Positions 35,260 to 57,060 of a stretch of DNA of 64,000 nucleotides are shown in pieces. The notes beneath the pieces were generated by a model, which saw only the letters and a list, made by a program, of their open reading frames with translations, was not told the DNA's origin and searched no databases. Both the position numbers and the translations under genes were made by a program. Source of the stretch: Hormiphora californensis. Lineage: Eukaryota > Ctenophora > Tentaculata > Cydippida > Pleurobrachiidae. Location of the stretch: positions 6,831,059 to 6,895,058 of the forward strand of contig CM035360.1 of NCBI GenBank assembly GCA_020137815.1. The letters run 5' to 3'. Position 1 is the stretch's first letter, and each line of letters starts with the position of its first letter.

Positions 35260-36520
35260 CTCCCCAATTCACATATCCAGACAGATTAGACCATCATCGT
35301 AGCTACTATACTGCACAACTCTTGCTAAACACTAGAAAACAAAACGAACATTAGATTCGACTTGTTGTACGTACAACTAGAAGAAACAAAATCGTTTTGA
35401 AAACGGAGAGTGGAGACCGATATAACTTAGATCAAGGAACCAGACAAGATTAGTTACATTCATGGTACGATAGTTATACACACAACTGATAAATGCTGCC
35501 ACAAACAATTATCTCTATACCCACACATACACAGCAAAAAGTCTTCAACTTCTCAAAACCAGGCGGCTCAAGATCACCATGTGGGGGAGGGAGAACCCGC
35601 GCCGCGCGGGACACAACAAGATGCCACTGATCTATCTCACCACAAGAGATGCCCCGCGCGCTACTGTGAGTGCTGAGACCTGGTTTGAATCTGATGGAGA
35701 TGATGATGGCGGCGGCGTGAGATGTGTGCAATGAAACATCTTACTCAGCCGATCTGCTTTGTAGCATCACTACCATTGAGAGTATAGTGACCTCCTACTG
35801 TAGTAGTCAATCCTGGCCAGTAGCCAACTTTTCATTTTCACAGTCATACATGTCGCAGAGACACAAGGTACATGTTTGTGGGACATGTTAATGTGAAACA
35901 TACCTTTCTCTCCAAATTGCCAAGCATGTGAATTGTGCTGCTGCCCCGGGGCACTTGTATCGTGCTCAAATACATCACACTCGCTGGATCTCGTTCTTTC
36001 AGAATCCAGCACACATGCATATTGACATGCAGCGTTCCGATATAGAAAGCACTATTATACGGAGAGAGATAATGGGTTAATTTGCCGGTAATTGCAGTAG
36101 ACAGTAGTATCTATAGCTTAGTTACTATAGCAACACAGCTATAGAAAAAAGATAGAGGGAAAGAAAGAGACACAAGTAGTACGAATAATAAAACGACGTG
36201 ATTTCGGAATCAAAATCTGTACACTGTACAACTGTTTATACATTACACCATTTCCAAACGTGGTAAATATATATTGATTGAATTGTTTTCGACGTTAAAA
36301 ACGTTTTAAATCTAAATGTTAATCTGAAAGATTTCACAGTCCATGCTGATATATTCTCCCCTATCCCTCATATCATGTCCCTTTACTTGTCCCTTCTCTC
36401 CCAATGACTCTCCCAATGACTAGATAAGGAGATCCCCTCCCCTCTCTCCCATAACTAGATACAGGTGAGGTCCCGTTTAGTAGTACACATCTCATCATCA
36501 TCAATCAACTCCTCAATACG
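35260..36520. other. intergenic DNA upstream of the giant gene
   Basis: Presumed promoter side of the minus-strand giant gene. No TATA box or motif cluster that I would defend. Two short minus-strand open frames (35474-35731, 35770-36012) lack support. Confidence 0.4.
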
Positions 36521-36526
36521 CTGTCT

Positions 36527-37518
36527 CTGTGTGGGGAGAGGAGGGGGTTATAAAGGGTGTCCCGCTGTCTCTGTGGTAGGGGAGGAGGGGGTTATACAGG
36601 GTGTCCCGCTGTCTCTGTGGTAGGGGGAGGAGGGGGTTATACAGGGTGTCCCGCTGTCTCTGTGGCAGGGGAGGAGGGGGTTATACAGGGTGTCCCGCTG
36701 TCTCTGTGTGGGGAGAGGAGGGGGTTATACAGGGTGTCCCGCTGTCTCTGTGGTAGGGGAGGAGGGGGTTATACAGGGTGTCCCGCTGTCTCTGTGGTAG
36801 GGGAGGAGGGGGTTATACAGGGTGTCCCGCTGTCTCTGTGGTAGGGGAGGAGGGGGTTATACAGGGTGTCCCGCTGTCTCTGTGGTAGGGGAGGAGGGGG
36901 TTATACAGGGTGTCCCGCTGTCTCTGTGGTAGGGGAGGAGGGGGTTATACAGGGTGTCCCGCTGTCTCTGTGGTAGGGGAGGAGGGGGTTATACAGGGTG
37001 TCCCGCTGTCTCTGTGGTAGGGGAGGAGGGGGTTATAAAGGGTGTCCCGCTGTCTCTGTGGTAGGGGAGGAGGGGGTTATACAGGGTGTCCCGCTGTCTC
37101 TGTGGTAGGGGAGGAGGGGGTTATACAGGGTGTCCCGCTGTCTCTGTGTGGGGGAGGAGGGGGTTATACAGGGTGTCCCGCTGTCTCTGTGTGGGGAGAG
37201 GAGGGGGTTATACAGGGTGTCCCGCTGTCTCTGTGTGGGGAGGAGGGGGTTATACAGGGTGTCCCGCTGTCTCTGTGGTAGGGGAGGAGGGGGTTATACA
37301 GGGTGTCCCACTGTCTCTGTGGGAGGGGAGGAGGGGGTTATACAGGGTGTCCCGCTGTCTCTGTGGTAGGGGAGGAGGGGGTTATACAGGGTGTCCCGCT
37401 GTCTCTGTGGTAGGGGAGGAGGGTGTTATACAGGGTGTCCCGCTGTCTCTGTGGTAGGGGAGGAGGGGGTTATACAGGGTGTCCCGCTGTCTCTGTGGTA
37501 GGGGAGGAGGGGGTTATA
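36527..37518. repeat. 44-bp G-rich minisatellite, about 22 copies
   Basis: Unit begins GTGGTAGGGGAGGAGGGGGT and ends GTCCCGCTGTCTCT, with 1-2 bp length variants. Because 44 is not a multiple of 3, the open frames across it cycle through all three readings (MSRCLCGRGGGGYTG and others) and are not evidence of a gene. The clustered G-runs could form G-quadruplexes on the plus strand. Confidence 0.95.
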
Positions 37519-37828
37519 AATTAACTACAGACTTAGGGAAAACGCCACCTCTTTATCATGGGAACCCCGACTGAGTGCCTAACTGGTTATCTACACATTG
37601 CTCCAAGTTACCCTTCCCCCATCGACAATGTTTTAATGATTTGGTTTGGTACAAAATAAAAGGCAAGTTTTAACTTTTTCAAATAAGAAATTGGGAAATG
37701 GTCAGCGTTCAAAATTCAAGTATTTCAAACGTTTCAATATTTTAACGCGTCGTTCAACAACGCATCTTTCATCACGTCTTTTCTCGTTCAAACGTAATGT
37801 ATCATCATCTTGTCGTCCACAAGTGTCA

Positions 37829-39252
37829 TCACATGTTGTTTCGTTTCTTGAATTCCTCCATCTTCTCTGCAGATGGTCGGGATGGTTTCTCAGGTTTGGT
37901 GATTCGGAGAAAGTCACTGGGGAACATAGTATCACTACTGGATCGGCCGAGAATGGTGCTACTCTGGGAGGTCCTGGTGCTAATCCTGCTGGCAGAGCCC
38001 TGGGAACTGTTTGCAGCCCTCACAACTCGACGGGATGGTTTGGTAGGGGCTTGGGATGGTCCAGGTTGAGCTTTGGCAGGTTTAGGTGGGCCTTGGGTAG
38101 GGAGAGCAGTTGTATCGACAAGTCCAACCATTCCATCAAAATCGAGAGTCACGTAATCTTTCTTTTGACTTGGAATTCCAAGTTCGGGGTCACCCTGCCC
38201 CTCAAGTAGTCGCAATGACTCAATCCTGTGAGTAGCAGCCTGGGAGTCACGTAAATCTTCAAGTGTTCGAACCCACCTAGGAGAGAGGAGGAAAGTTAGA
38301 AACAGTTCAACAGCTGTCTAATATTTGTGTTTATGAAGGAGCACTATTTTCCACTTACTGTACGGTAGTGTAGATCATGAAGATTAGTGCCAGAAGTAGT
38401 GCAACACCTCCCACAATCATTATCACTTGTCCATCATCTATATCTTTATCTTCAGTAGATGTGTCATCAGAGTACTGGATGTCGTTAGAAAGGGCTGGTT
38501 TGGGTGTAGGAAGAGATTTCGATTTGCCACTTCGGGGAGGAGCAGCAGGAGCATTGTTGTAAACAACAGGCATCTGGTGGTGGTTATGGCTGGGCTCCAC
38601 TTGAACCACTTTTTTAGGAGCTGGGTTCTTGGGCGCTGGATCCCTGGGGGCAGGGTAATGGGGAGCTAGATACTTGAGAGCTTCCTCGTCAATGTGTTTC
38701 TCAGCAGGTTTCTCAGCAGGGACAGGGGGTTTATAATTCGGGTTGGTAGCAGACCAGGCATTGTTGTCATGAGAGTAATCCAAACTCCACTCATTCTGTC
38801 CATCCTTACTAACCCAGTCAGCATCTCTAGTCCACCGTCTCTTAGCTTGCTCTTTATGGTTCTCGTGCATGAACAATTTCAGAGCAATCATCTTTTTTGT
38901 AAGCTCCTCCTTTCTCTTGACATCAAGCATGGTAGCGGTCGATTTCCGGCTTCTACTCATCGCCAGTCCCAGATCAGTGATGATCTTGCTGTGAATGGCT
39001 GAGGCTTTATCTCTGATTTTCTGGAGTTCACTCTCGGGCATGTCACTGAGGTCCGTGATTGAGTGGTGCTTGGAACTCTGTTTAGGAGTTGCCATGGAAA
39101 CAGATCCTGGATGAAGTTGGAGAGATTAGCAACGGTTCAAAATACAACATGAGGAACATCCACTACGACTGAGAACAATATTTGACCATGTCAGATTGTA
39201 ACTTACCGATCAGAAGGAGAACAACTCCAATTGAGAGTTTAAACTTGGTCAT
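37829..39252 (-). CDS. single-pass type I membrane protein, unknown family
   Basis: Three exons join in frame: 39252-39207, 39106-38359, 38276-37829, giving 413 aa. Exon 1 encodes a signal peptide core (MTKFKLSIGVVLLLIG) ending in a split Gly codon. The ectodomain (about residues 20-240) begins with a charged, helix-prone segment (SELQKIRDKASAIHSKI) and a WTRDADW/WSLDY/WSATNPNY Trp-rich stretch, then Pro/Ala/Lys repeats (PAPRDPAPKNPAPKK) and an acidic juxtamembrane DDTSTEDKDIDD. One transmembrane helix follows (VIMIVGGVALLLALIFMIY). The roughly 150-residue cytoplasmic tail is rich in Ser, Pro and basic residues. I do not recognise a family. An open frame ending at 38355 without splicing would delete the tail; the GTAAGT donor and clean acceptor favour splicing. 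Confidence 0.75.
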
Positions 39253-39364
39253 GATTCACCGAGAAGTTCAAGTGAGATCAAGAGGATTGAAGCTTGTTAA
39301 AAGCGTAAAGGGTAAGCGTTACAGAGTAAACAAAATGTGTGGGCTAGGTAACGAAAGTGATAGA

Positions 39365-40932
39365 CTCGTTCGTTACGTTGCATTTCGTTTCACTTTTGCT
39401 TGTCTCAGACACCAAAAAGGGCTGTTTTCCTCAATAAAATACAACTCAAATCTGTCTCTAGTTCTCATTTCCATCACACATGACCTCCCAGTTACCACTG
39501 AACTGTCTCTCGGGCCTGGCCTGGTCTCATCACTAAATTACAGCTACATTTTTGTCCAATATTCCCCTCTTCCCCACACTAAAATGCAACTTAAATCCGC
39601 CTCAAGTACCAATATTCGAGAACATATGATCTCTCAGTCACCAGCGAGCAGTCTCCCCGGCAACGCACAGTCCAATTGTTAGTTTAGGGCAGCAATTTTG
39701 GCCGAAATCGACCAAAACTTTGGAATTTCGCATTAAATTAAATTTGCGAAACTTTGTACTTTGCCATTGCGTGTTTTATAAAGGAGCACTAACAAGTCAC
39801 AGAGCAGAATTCTATTCATTACTCGTTCGTTACGTTGCATTTCGTTTCACTTTTGCTTGTCTCAGACACCAAAAAGGGCTGTTTTCCTCAATAAAATACA
39901 ACTCAAATCTGTCTCTAGTTCTCATTTCCATCACACATGACCTCCCAGTTACCACTGAACTGTCTCTCGGGCCTGGCCTGGTCTCATCACTAAATTACAG
40001 CTACATTTTTGTCCAATATTCCCCTCTTCCCCACACTAAAATGCAACTTAAATCCGCCTCAAGTACCAATATTCGAGAACATATGATCTCTCAGTCACCA
40101 GCGAGCAGTCTCCCCGGCAACGCACAGTCCAATTGTTAGTTTAGGGGCAGCAATTTTGGCCGAAATCGACCAAAACTTTGGAATTTCGCATTAAATTAAA
40201 TTTGCGAAACTTTGTACTTTGCCATTGCGTGTTTTATAAAGGAGCACTAACAAGTCACAGAGCAGAATTCTATTCATTACTCGTTCGTTACGTTGCATTT
40301 CGTTTCACTTTTGCTTGTCTCAGACACCAAAAAGGGCTGTTTTCCTCAATAAAATACAACTCAAATCTGTCTCTAGTTCTCATTTCCATCACACATGACC
40401 TCCCAGTTACCACTGAACTGTCTCTCGGGCCTGGCCTGGTCTCATCACTAAATTACAGCTACATTTTTGTCCAATATTCCCCTCTTCCCCACACTAAAAT
40501 GCAACTTAAATCCGCCTCAAGTACCAATATTCGAGAACATATGATCTCTCAGTCACCAGCGAGCAGTCTCCCCGGCAACGCACAGTCCAATTGTTAGTTT
40601 AGGGCAGCAATTTTGGCCGAAATCGACCAAAACTTTGGAATTTCGCATTAAATTAAATTTGCGAAACTTTGTACTTTGCCATTGCGTGTTTTATAAAGGA
40701 GCACTAACAAGTCACAGAGCAGAATTCTATTCATTACTCGTTCGTTACGTTGCATTTCGTTTCACTTTTGCTTGTCTCAGACACCAAAAAGGGCTGTTTT
40801 CCTCAATAAAATACAACTCAAATCTGTCTCTAGTTCTCATTTCCATCACACATGACCTCCCAGTTACCACTGAACTGTCTCTCGGGCCTGGCCTGGTCTC
40901 ATCACTAAATTACAGCTACATTTTTGTCCAAT
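39365..40932. repeat. 457-bp tandem array, about 3.4 copies
   Basis: Near-identical 457-458 bp units starting CTCGTTCGTTACGTTGCATT at 39365, 39822, 40280 and 40737. The first starts 113 bp upstream of the start codon of the minus-strand membrane-protein gene, so the array occupies its promoter side. A 139-codon plus-strand frame repeats in each unit but has no recognisable features. Confidence 0.95.
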
Positions 40933-41373
40933 ATTACCCCCCGCCCCACCCCCACCCGCCCTCCCCCACCCACCTCTCCCAATATAGCGGACATTGCTAA
41001 ACACCACACTACAGAGACAATCCTTGTGTTTTGGTGCACTAAGTCGCTTATCGCGTGTAACAACTAACAAATGTTCTTATCTATCTCATCCGAATTGTCT
41101 TCTAGAACATTTTACACTTTAGTGGTGCTACAATCTGTCCTACCCCTTATTTGTGTTTGATTGTTCTCGTTTATCTTTATCTCTAACGGAAAAGGATACA
41201 CCTCTCGGCTCTCATCTCCATTCCCATCACCAACCAACATCACGGTAACAATCATCCATCAAAATTCTGTAAGTTCACCTGTTCGTATTGTCTGTTCACA
41301 GATTGTGTAAAGTTTATATTGTGAATGTAATTGACTATTCAAAACACGGTATACATCGGGATTCCAGACCCAA

Positions 41374-41576
41374 ACTCAAGACATTCACAAAGGCAAAACG
41401 TTACCTTGTTCCAGACCAAACTAAACTCAAGACACTCACAAAGGCAAAAAGTTACCTTGTTCCAGACCAAACTAAACTCAAGAAACTCTCAAAGGCAAAA
41501 CGTTACCTTGTTCCAGACCAAACTAAACTCAAGAAACTCTCAAAGGCAAAACGATACCTTGTTCCAGACCCTGTAA
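41374..41576 (+). repeat. 51-bp repeat encoding a possible 17-residue unit
   Basis: Four copies of a 51-bp unit. In one plus-strand frame (41288-41584) it encodes LKxLxKAKRYLVPDQTK four times; a second frame is also open, so coding is uncertain. Since 51 is a multiple of 3, both openings follow from lack of stops in one unit. No splice or promoter context was found. Confidence 0.7.
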
Positions 41577-41679
41577 CTTTATAGGATAAAGCTTGCGTAA
41601 TCATTGAAATCTATGTATTATTATGATCAGTTTTTAACTATCTAAATGACTGACCAAGACAGACACAAGACAAGCGTAG

Positions 41680-41822
41680 GGCCCTCCAATGTGCACTGCT
41701 CTCCCTTGAATTTTCAAGGGAGTTCGTACGGAGGGTTCCAGGCTATGCCGTCTATACCCGGGTGGTATGAGACTTGGTACGCCTTAGCTTAATGCCCCAA
41801 AAAAAAAAAAAAAAAAAAAAAC
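41680..41822 (+). mobile_element. possible SINE-like retroposon with poly(A)
   Basis: A segment of about 120 bp with a short hairpin (TCCCTTGAATTTTCAAGGGA) and GGTTCCAGGC, followed by a run of about 23 A at 41798-41820. The layout is that of a retroposed small RNA, but I cannot name the source RNA and saw no clear target duplication. Confidence 0.25.
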
Positions 41823-41993
41823 GAAAGTGATTAGCACGTGCAGGTATTGCAGCGAAGTTGGAACATCGACTCCTTCATAAAACCTTTTGTTCGGGGCCTA
41901 CTATTCGACACATCATTAAATTGTTTTGTTTTTGACTTTCCCAGGCACCCAGGCCTAGTTTTACAATACCAGTCAGACCAAACGACCACTTAC

Positions 41994-42792
41994 ATCGTTT
42001 TTAAGCATTGAGTCGTGTGTTGGGAGTGTGTACGGTTCCTTTTGGGGTACAAGGGCCTGCAGTCGAACTGCTCTGATAGAAGTAGGTTGGTAGGCCACCA
42101 TCTGCTCAACTTCACTGTTCTGGTGGGATGAAGAAAGGAGTTTAGAAGGGTGTTTAGATGAGTTCAGGAGGGGCAAAAAGCACTAGAATCGCGGCAACTC
42201 ACTCTGATATTGTTGTACCGGATCCTTAGCAAACGAATCCTGTTCCTCGCCTCTGCAGCCCTAAAATAAAGGTGAAACACATGAATGTACACATGAAATG
42301 TACTATATTTGATAAAATTTCAGCGGGTTGAGTTACTATATTGTCTCAGAAAATGTACTTTCTACTCGACTACTTACTTTAGTTGTCCAATCAGCTCATT
42401 ATGTTTTTCCAACTGCTGTTTTTCAACTTCTCGTCTCCGAATATCATCCTCCTCCCTGAAATACAGACCATAGCCGTAATTACGGAATTTAGAACCGCTT
42501 ACCAAAATATACTATCAGGATTATCTCTCTCACTAGCTTTGATCTCACACTGAGGTGCAAGAAGTAACATATGTAAAGATATAACTCACGCATTTTTACG
42601 GCGGACCTCATTCCGAACCCTCTTCAAAGCAGCTCCCTTTGCTAGTATCATATCCTTGGTGGGTTTCTCATAGAACTGATACTTGCTCTTCTCAACTGGG
42701 TGTAATTTAGCAAGTTGAGAAGGCCGGTACTGTTTGGACCTGTGTTGTGGGCTCCAAAACAGACCATCGTCATCCACCACGTCACCATCCAT
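41994..42792 (-). CDS. small basic coiled-coil protein, 3' end uncertain
   Basis: Four exons join in frame: 42792-42590, 42455-42378, 42260-42203, 42119-41994, giving 155 aa before a final GTAAGT donor at 41993. A possible last exon of 12 codons lies after a very short intron (acceptor ..AAACTAG near 41952), but this is a guess. The protein starts MDGDVVDDDGLFWSPQHRSK, then has a Lys-rich segment and a Glu/Arg/Gln coiled coil (EEDDIRRREVEKQQLEKHNE), and ends with a conserved-looking VRLQALVPQKEPYTLP. I do not recognise the family; ciliary or cytoskeletal coiled-coil proteins look similar in composition only. Confidence 0.65.
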
Positions 42793-44133
42793 TCTAACTT
42801 GTCCTTTAACAGGGGAGGAGGGATGGTGTAATACTTATTTGCTTTTGGTGTATTTTTTAAATTTGTTGTTGGTGAAATGTAAAGCATTGAAATGTTAGAA
42901 TCAACATGCTATACAGTATACCGCCACGTTCGCAGGCAACAATTTATTAGCACTCGCTCAAGGATTTCACAACTATAGCTAGAGTAAGTTAAATTACTGA
43001 TGAGTTGACCAGCCACGCAGTTGTCCTAAACTCTCTATTTGAAGCGTTGAAAAGGCCGGAGAACGATGTCAAGGATGAAGTGGCGAACTTGAGTTGAGGC
43101 AAAATTGAGTTGAGGGAAATTGAACCCTATATTTCGTAAACACCTGAATTGGTCCCGGGAAAAACGCGTTAGCCAGCTTTGATCTAAGAGGTATTTTTAG
43201 TCGCAAGAGAGTAAAATTTTCAAATTTAGACGAGTTAAAAAAATTGGACAATTTCAAAATTTTGGTTTGGAATTTTTGACATTTTCAAGTTAAAGTTTCA
43301 AAATTTGTCTCACTGTTTCTCAAACGCGGCGCGTCTTTATAATTGCGCGTGCTCGTAGGAAGTGAAAGGCGCCAAGGCAGACGATGAAAGTTGCGCGCTT
43401 CCATAGCTGCAACGTCTTCGCGTGCTACGTTAATGCAACTCGTTCCTGAATCCTGATCCACCAGAATTACAAAGCTCATCTTGCCACATATATGTGTATA
43501 TACCATTCCTTTCGAGTTTCGAATTGTGATTCAACACGAATGTAATTAAATCTATAGTATTGTCATAGAGATCGACAGCTGTACCATTACTTGTACTCAA
43601 CAAACCATTACCGAGTTTGTATTAGGTTCATATATCTATAATTCGCCTTCCTAGTTCATTGCATTTGCCACATAATCATGCATTAGGAACAGATCTAAAA
43701 AGATGCTGATCGAATAGAATGGAACCTTGGAACCTAACACTTCAAAAGTTACACAAATATGTAGAAGATTAATATCATTAGTTAGTAAACACTCATGTTC
43801 TGAGGTACATTATATCAAATTCAGTGCACAAATCATACAGGTTTTATACTCTAAATAATCAACAAAATCGGGTATTTAAAAAAGATATAAAACTCGAAAA
43901 ATGTCAACTCAACTTGTGTGTGTCAGAGTCGGAAACACTCAAAACAGCTCCCACACACTTTTCTGGTAACGAAATTACCCCTCCCTTGCCAGTGCTGCGT
44001 GAAGGGCCGGGTTATTTCGTAACCAACACACTTGGCTGGTTCCAATAATTCAGTATTGGGTCGTACTCAATCCCAGCTGTTTGCATCCATTGAAAAAACT
44101 GGTCCCTGGCTCTCTATGATAATAACTCTTCCA
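42793..44133. other. intergenic DNA, no supported gene
   Basis: Contains short open frames without motifs. 43.07-43.4 kb is GC-richer with repeated GCGCG. Presumed promoter side of the coiled-coil gene. Confidence 0.4.
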
Positions 44134-44148
44134 CTAACATCAGACTCA

Positions 44149-45266
44149 TATATAGTGTTAGTAGAGTATACCGGCGGCCTCTAGGGTTGGACAACATGTA
44201 AAACACTGTGGTTTGTTAACAGTTTCGGCGTCAACGCCTTCTTCAGAACTAAAGAAAATGGTAACTTTACAAATTGAATATATCTCGATAGATCAACTAA
44301 ATAAATTACTACAACACAACTAAAGACTAAAACGACCAAAAGTACTAAAAACGACTACAACGACCTAAAAACGACAAATAACTACTAAACCCAAAAAACT
44401 AGAGAACAAACTATTAAACGAACACACAGGTCAAAACCGGGTCAAGAAAAGAGAGGGGGGGAAAGAGAGAGCAAGGGAGGTGCACCCAAATATGGTATAA
44501 CTCACCAGAGGGAAAAAAAAAACCGGTTATACTAGGTTGGACAGGCTGCAATATATGTTACAGCTTGCACCCAGTATTATAGTGGTTAACCATCCTAGGG
44601 GCCACGCTACTAAACGGGACGCTGAATCGGAACCCCACACAAATAGAATAATAAATAAATAAACGCTAATAAACCAAAAATTTTTGGTTTATTAGCGTTT
44701 TGGTTTATTAGCGTTTATTTATTTATTATTCTATTTGTGTGGGGTTCCGATTCAGCGTCCCGTTTAGTAGCGTGGCCCCTAGGATGGTTAACCACTATAA
44801 TACTGGGTGCAAGCTGTAACATATATTGCAGCCTGTCCAACCTAGTATAACCGGTTTTTTTTTTCCCTCTGGTGAGTTATACCATATTTGGGTGCACCTC
44901 CCTTGCTCTCTCTTTCCCCCCCTCTCTTTTCTTGACCCGGTTTTGACCTGTGTGTTCGTTTAATAGTTTGTTCTCTAGTTTTTTGGGTTTAGTAGTTATT
45001 TGTCGTTTTTAGGTCGTTGTAGTCGTTTTTAGTACTTTTGGTCGTTTTAGTCTTTAGTTGTGTTGTAGTAATTTATTTAGTTGATCTATCGAGATATATT
45101 CATTTTGTAAAGTTACCATTTTCTTTAGTTCTGAAGAAGGCGTTGACGCCGAAACTGTTAACAAACCACAGTGTTTTACATGTTGTCCAACCCTAGAGGC
45201 CGCCGGTATACTCTACTAACACTATATATCTTCATGCGGCTCATAAACATTTGGCCATTACAAGCT
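44149..45266. mobile_element. 1.1 kb palindromic element, Penelope-like remnant
   Basis: Two near-perfect inverted arms of about 530 bp (44148-44680 and 44681-45229; the right arm carries a 16-bp internal duplication). The insertion is flanked by the 15-bp direct repeat CTAACATCAGACTCA (44134-44148 and 45267-45281), with a unilateral 37-bp tail between the right arm and the right repeat. Each arm contains CTGAAGAAGGCG..CGCCGAAAC, resembling the CUGANGA..GAAAC core found in Penelope-like element terminal repeats. Inverted terminal repeats, a one-sided tail and a variable target duplication are all known for Penelope-like elements. No reverse transcriptase is present. Confidence 0.6.
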
Positions 45267-45559
45267 CTAACATCAGACTCAGCTTAACAAAATCATAGTC
45301 TCTTGTCTGAGTGTTTGTCGAGTTCATTTCCCATACCTCCTCCTAGATAACCCTCCCTTGAGTAGCACTGTGCATCAGTGTGTAACCTTTACCTTCCTTC
45401 TACATTCTGAGTGAGAGAGGAATAAAGATATGAAAGGAAGACAGCATATAAAGATGAGTCATTGGTAGAAAAACATTAAAACAAATCGCAACGTCCAATT
45501 CTAAAACATAGTTCTCCATAAAAGTAAGTTCCAACAGTATATGCTAACCTTGAAATATT

Positions 45560-56985
<11,426 letters not shown>

Positions 56986-57060
56986 CCCTATAAACAGTCT
57001 ACCTACAACTGGAATACTATAGAGTCAAGCGAAGTTCGACTTTCCCTGAACATCATGTAA

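Noticed and set aside
36557-37457. Overlapping Gly/Cys-rich ORFs (MSRCLCGRGGGG type)
   Set aside because: They are forced by a stop-free 44-bp repeat read in three frames.
39720-40597. Three identical 139-codon plus-strand ORFs
   Set aside because: They are copies of one frame inside the 457-bp tandem unit, with no signal, domain or codon pattern suggesting a gene.
41680-41822. A tRNA gene at the poly(A)-ending segment
   Set aside because: GGTTCCAGGC resembles a B box, but no cloverleaf can be drawn; kept only as a weak retroposon call.
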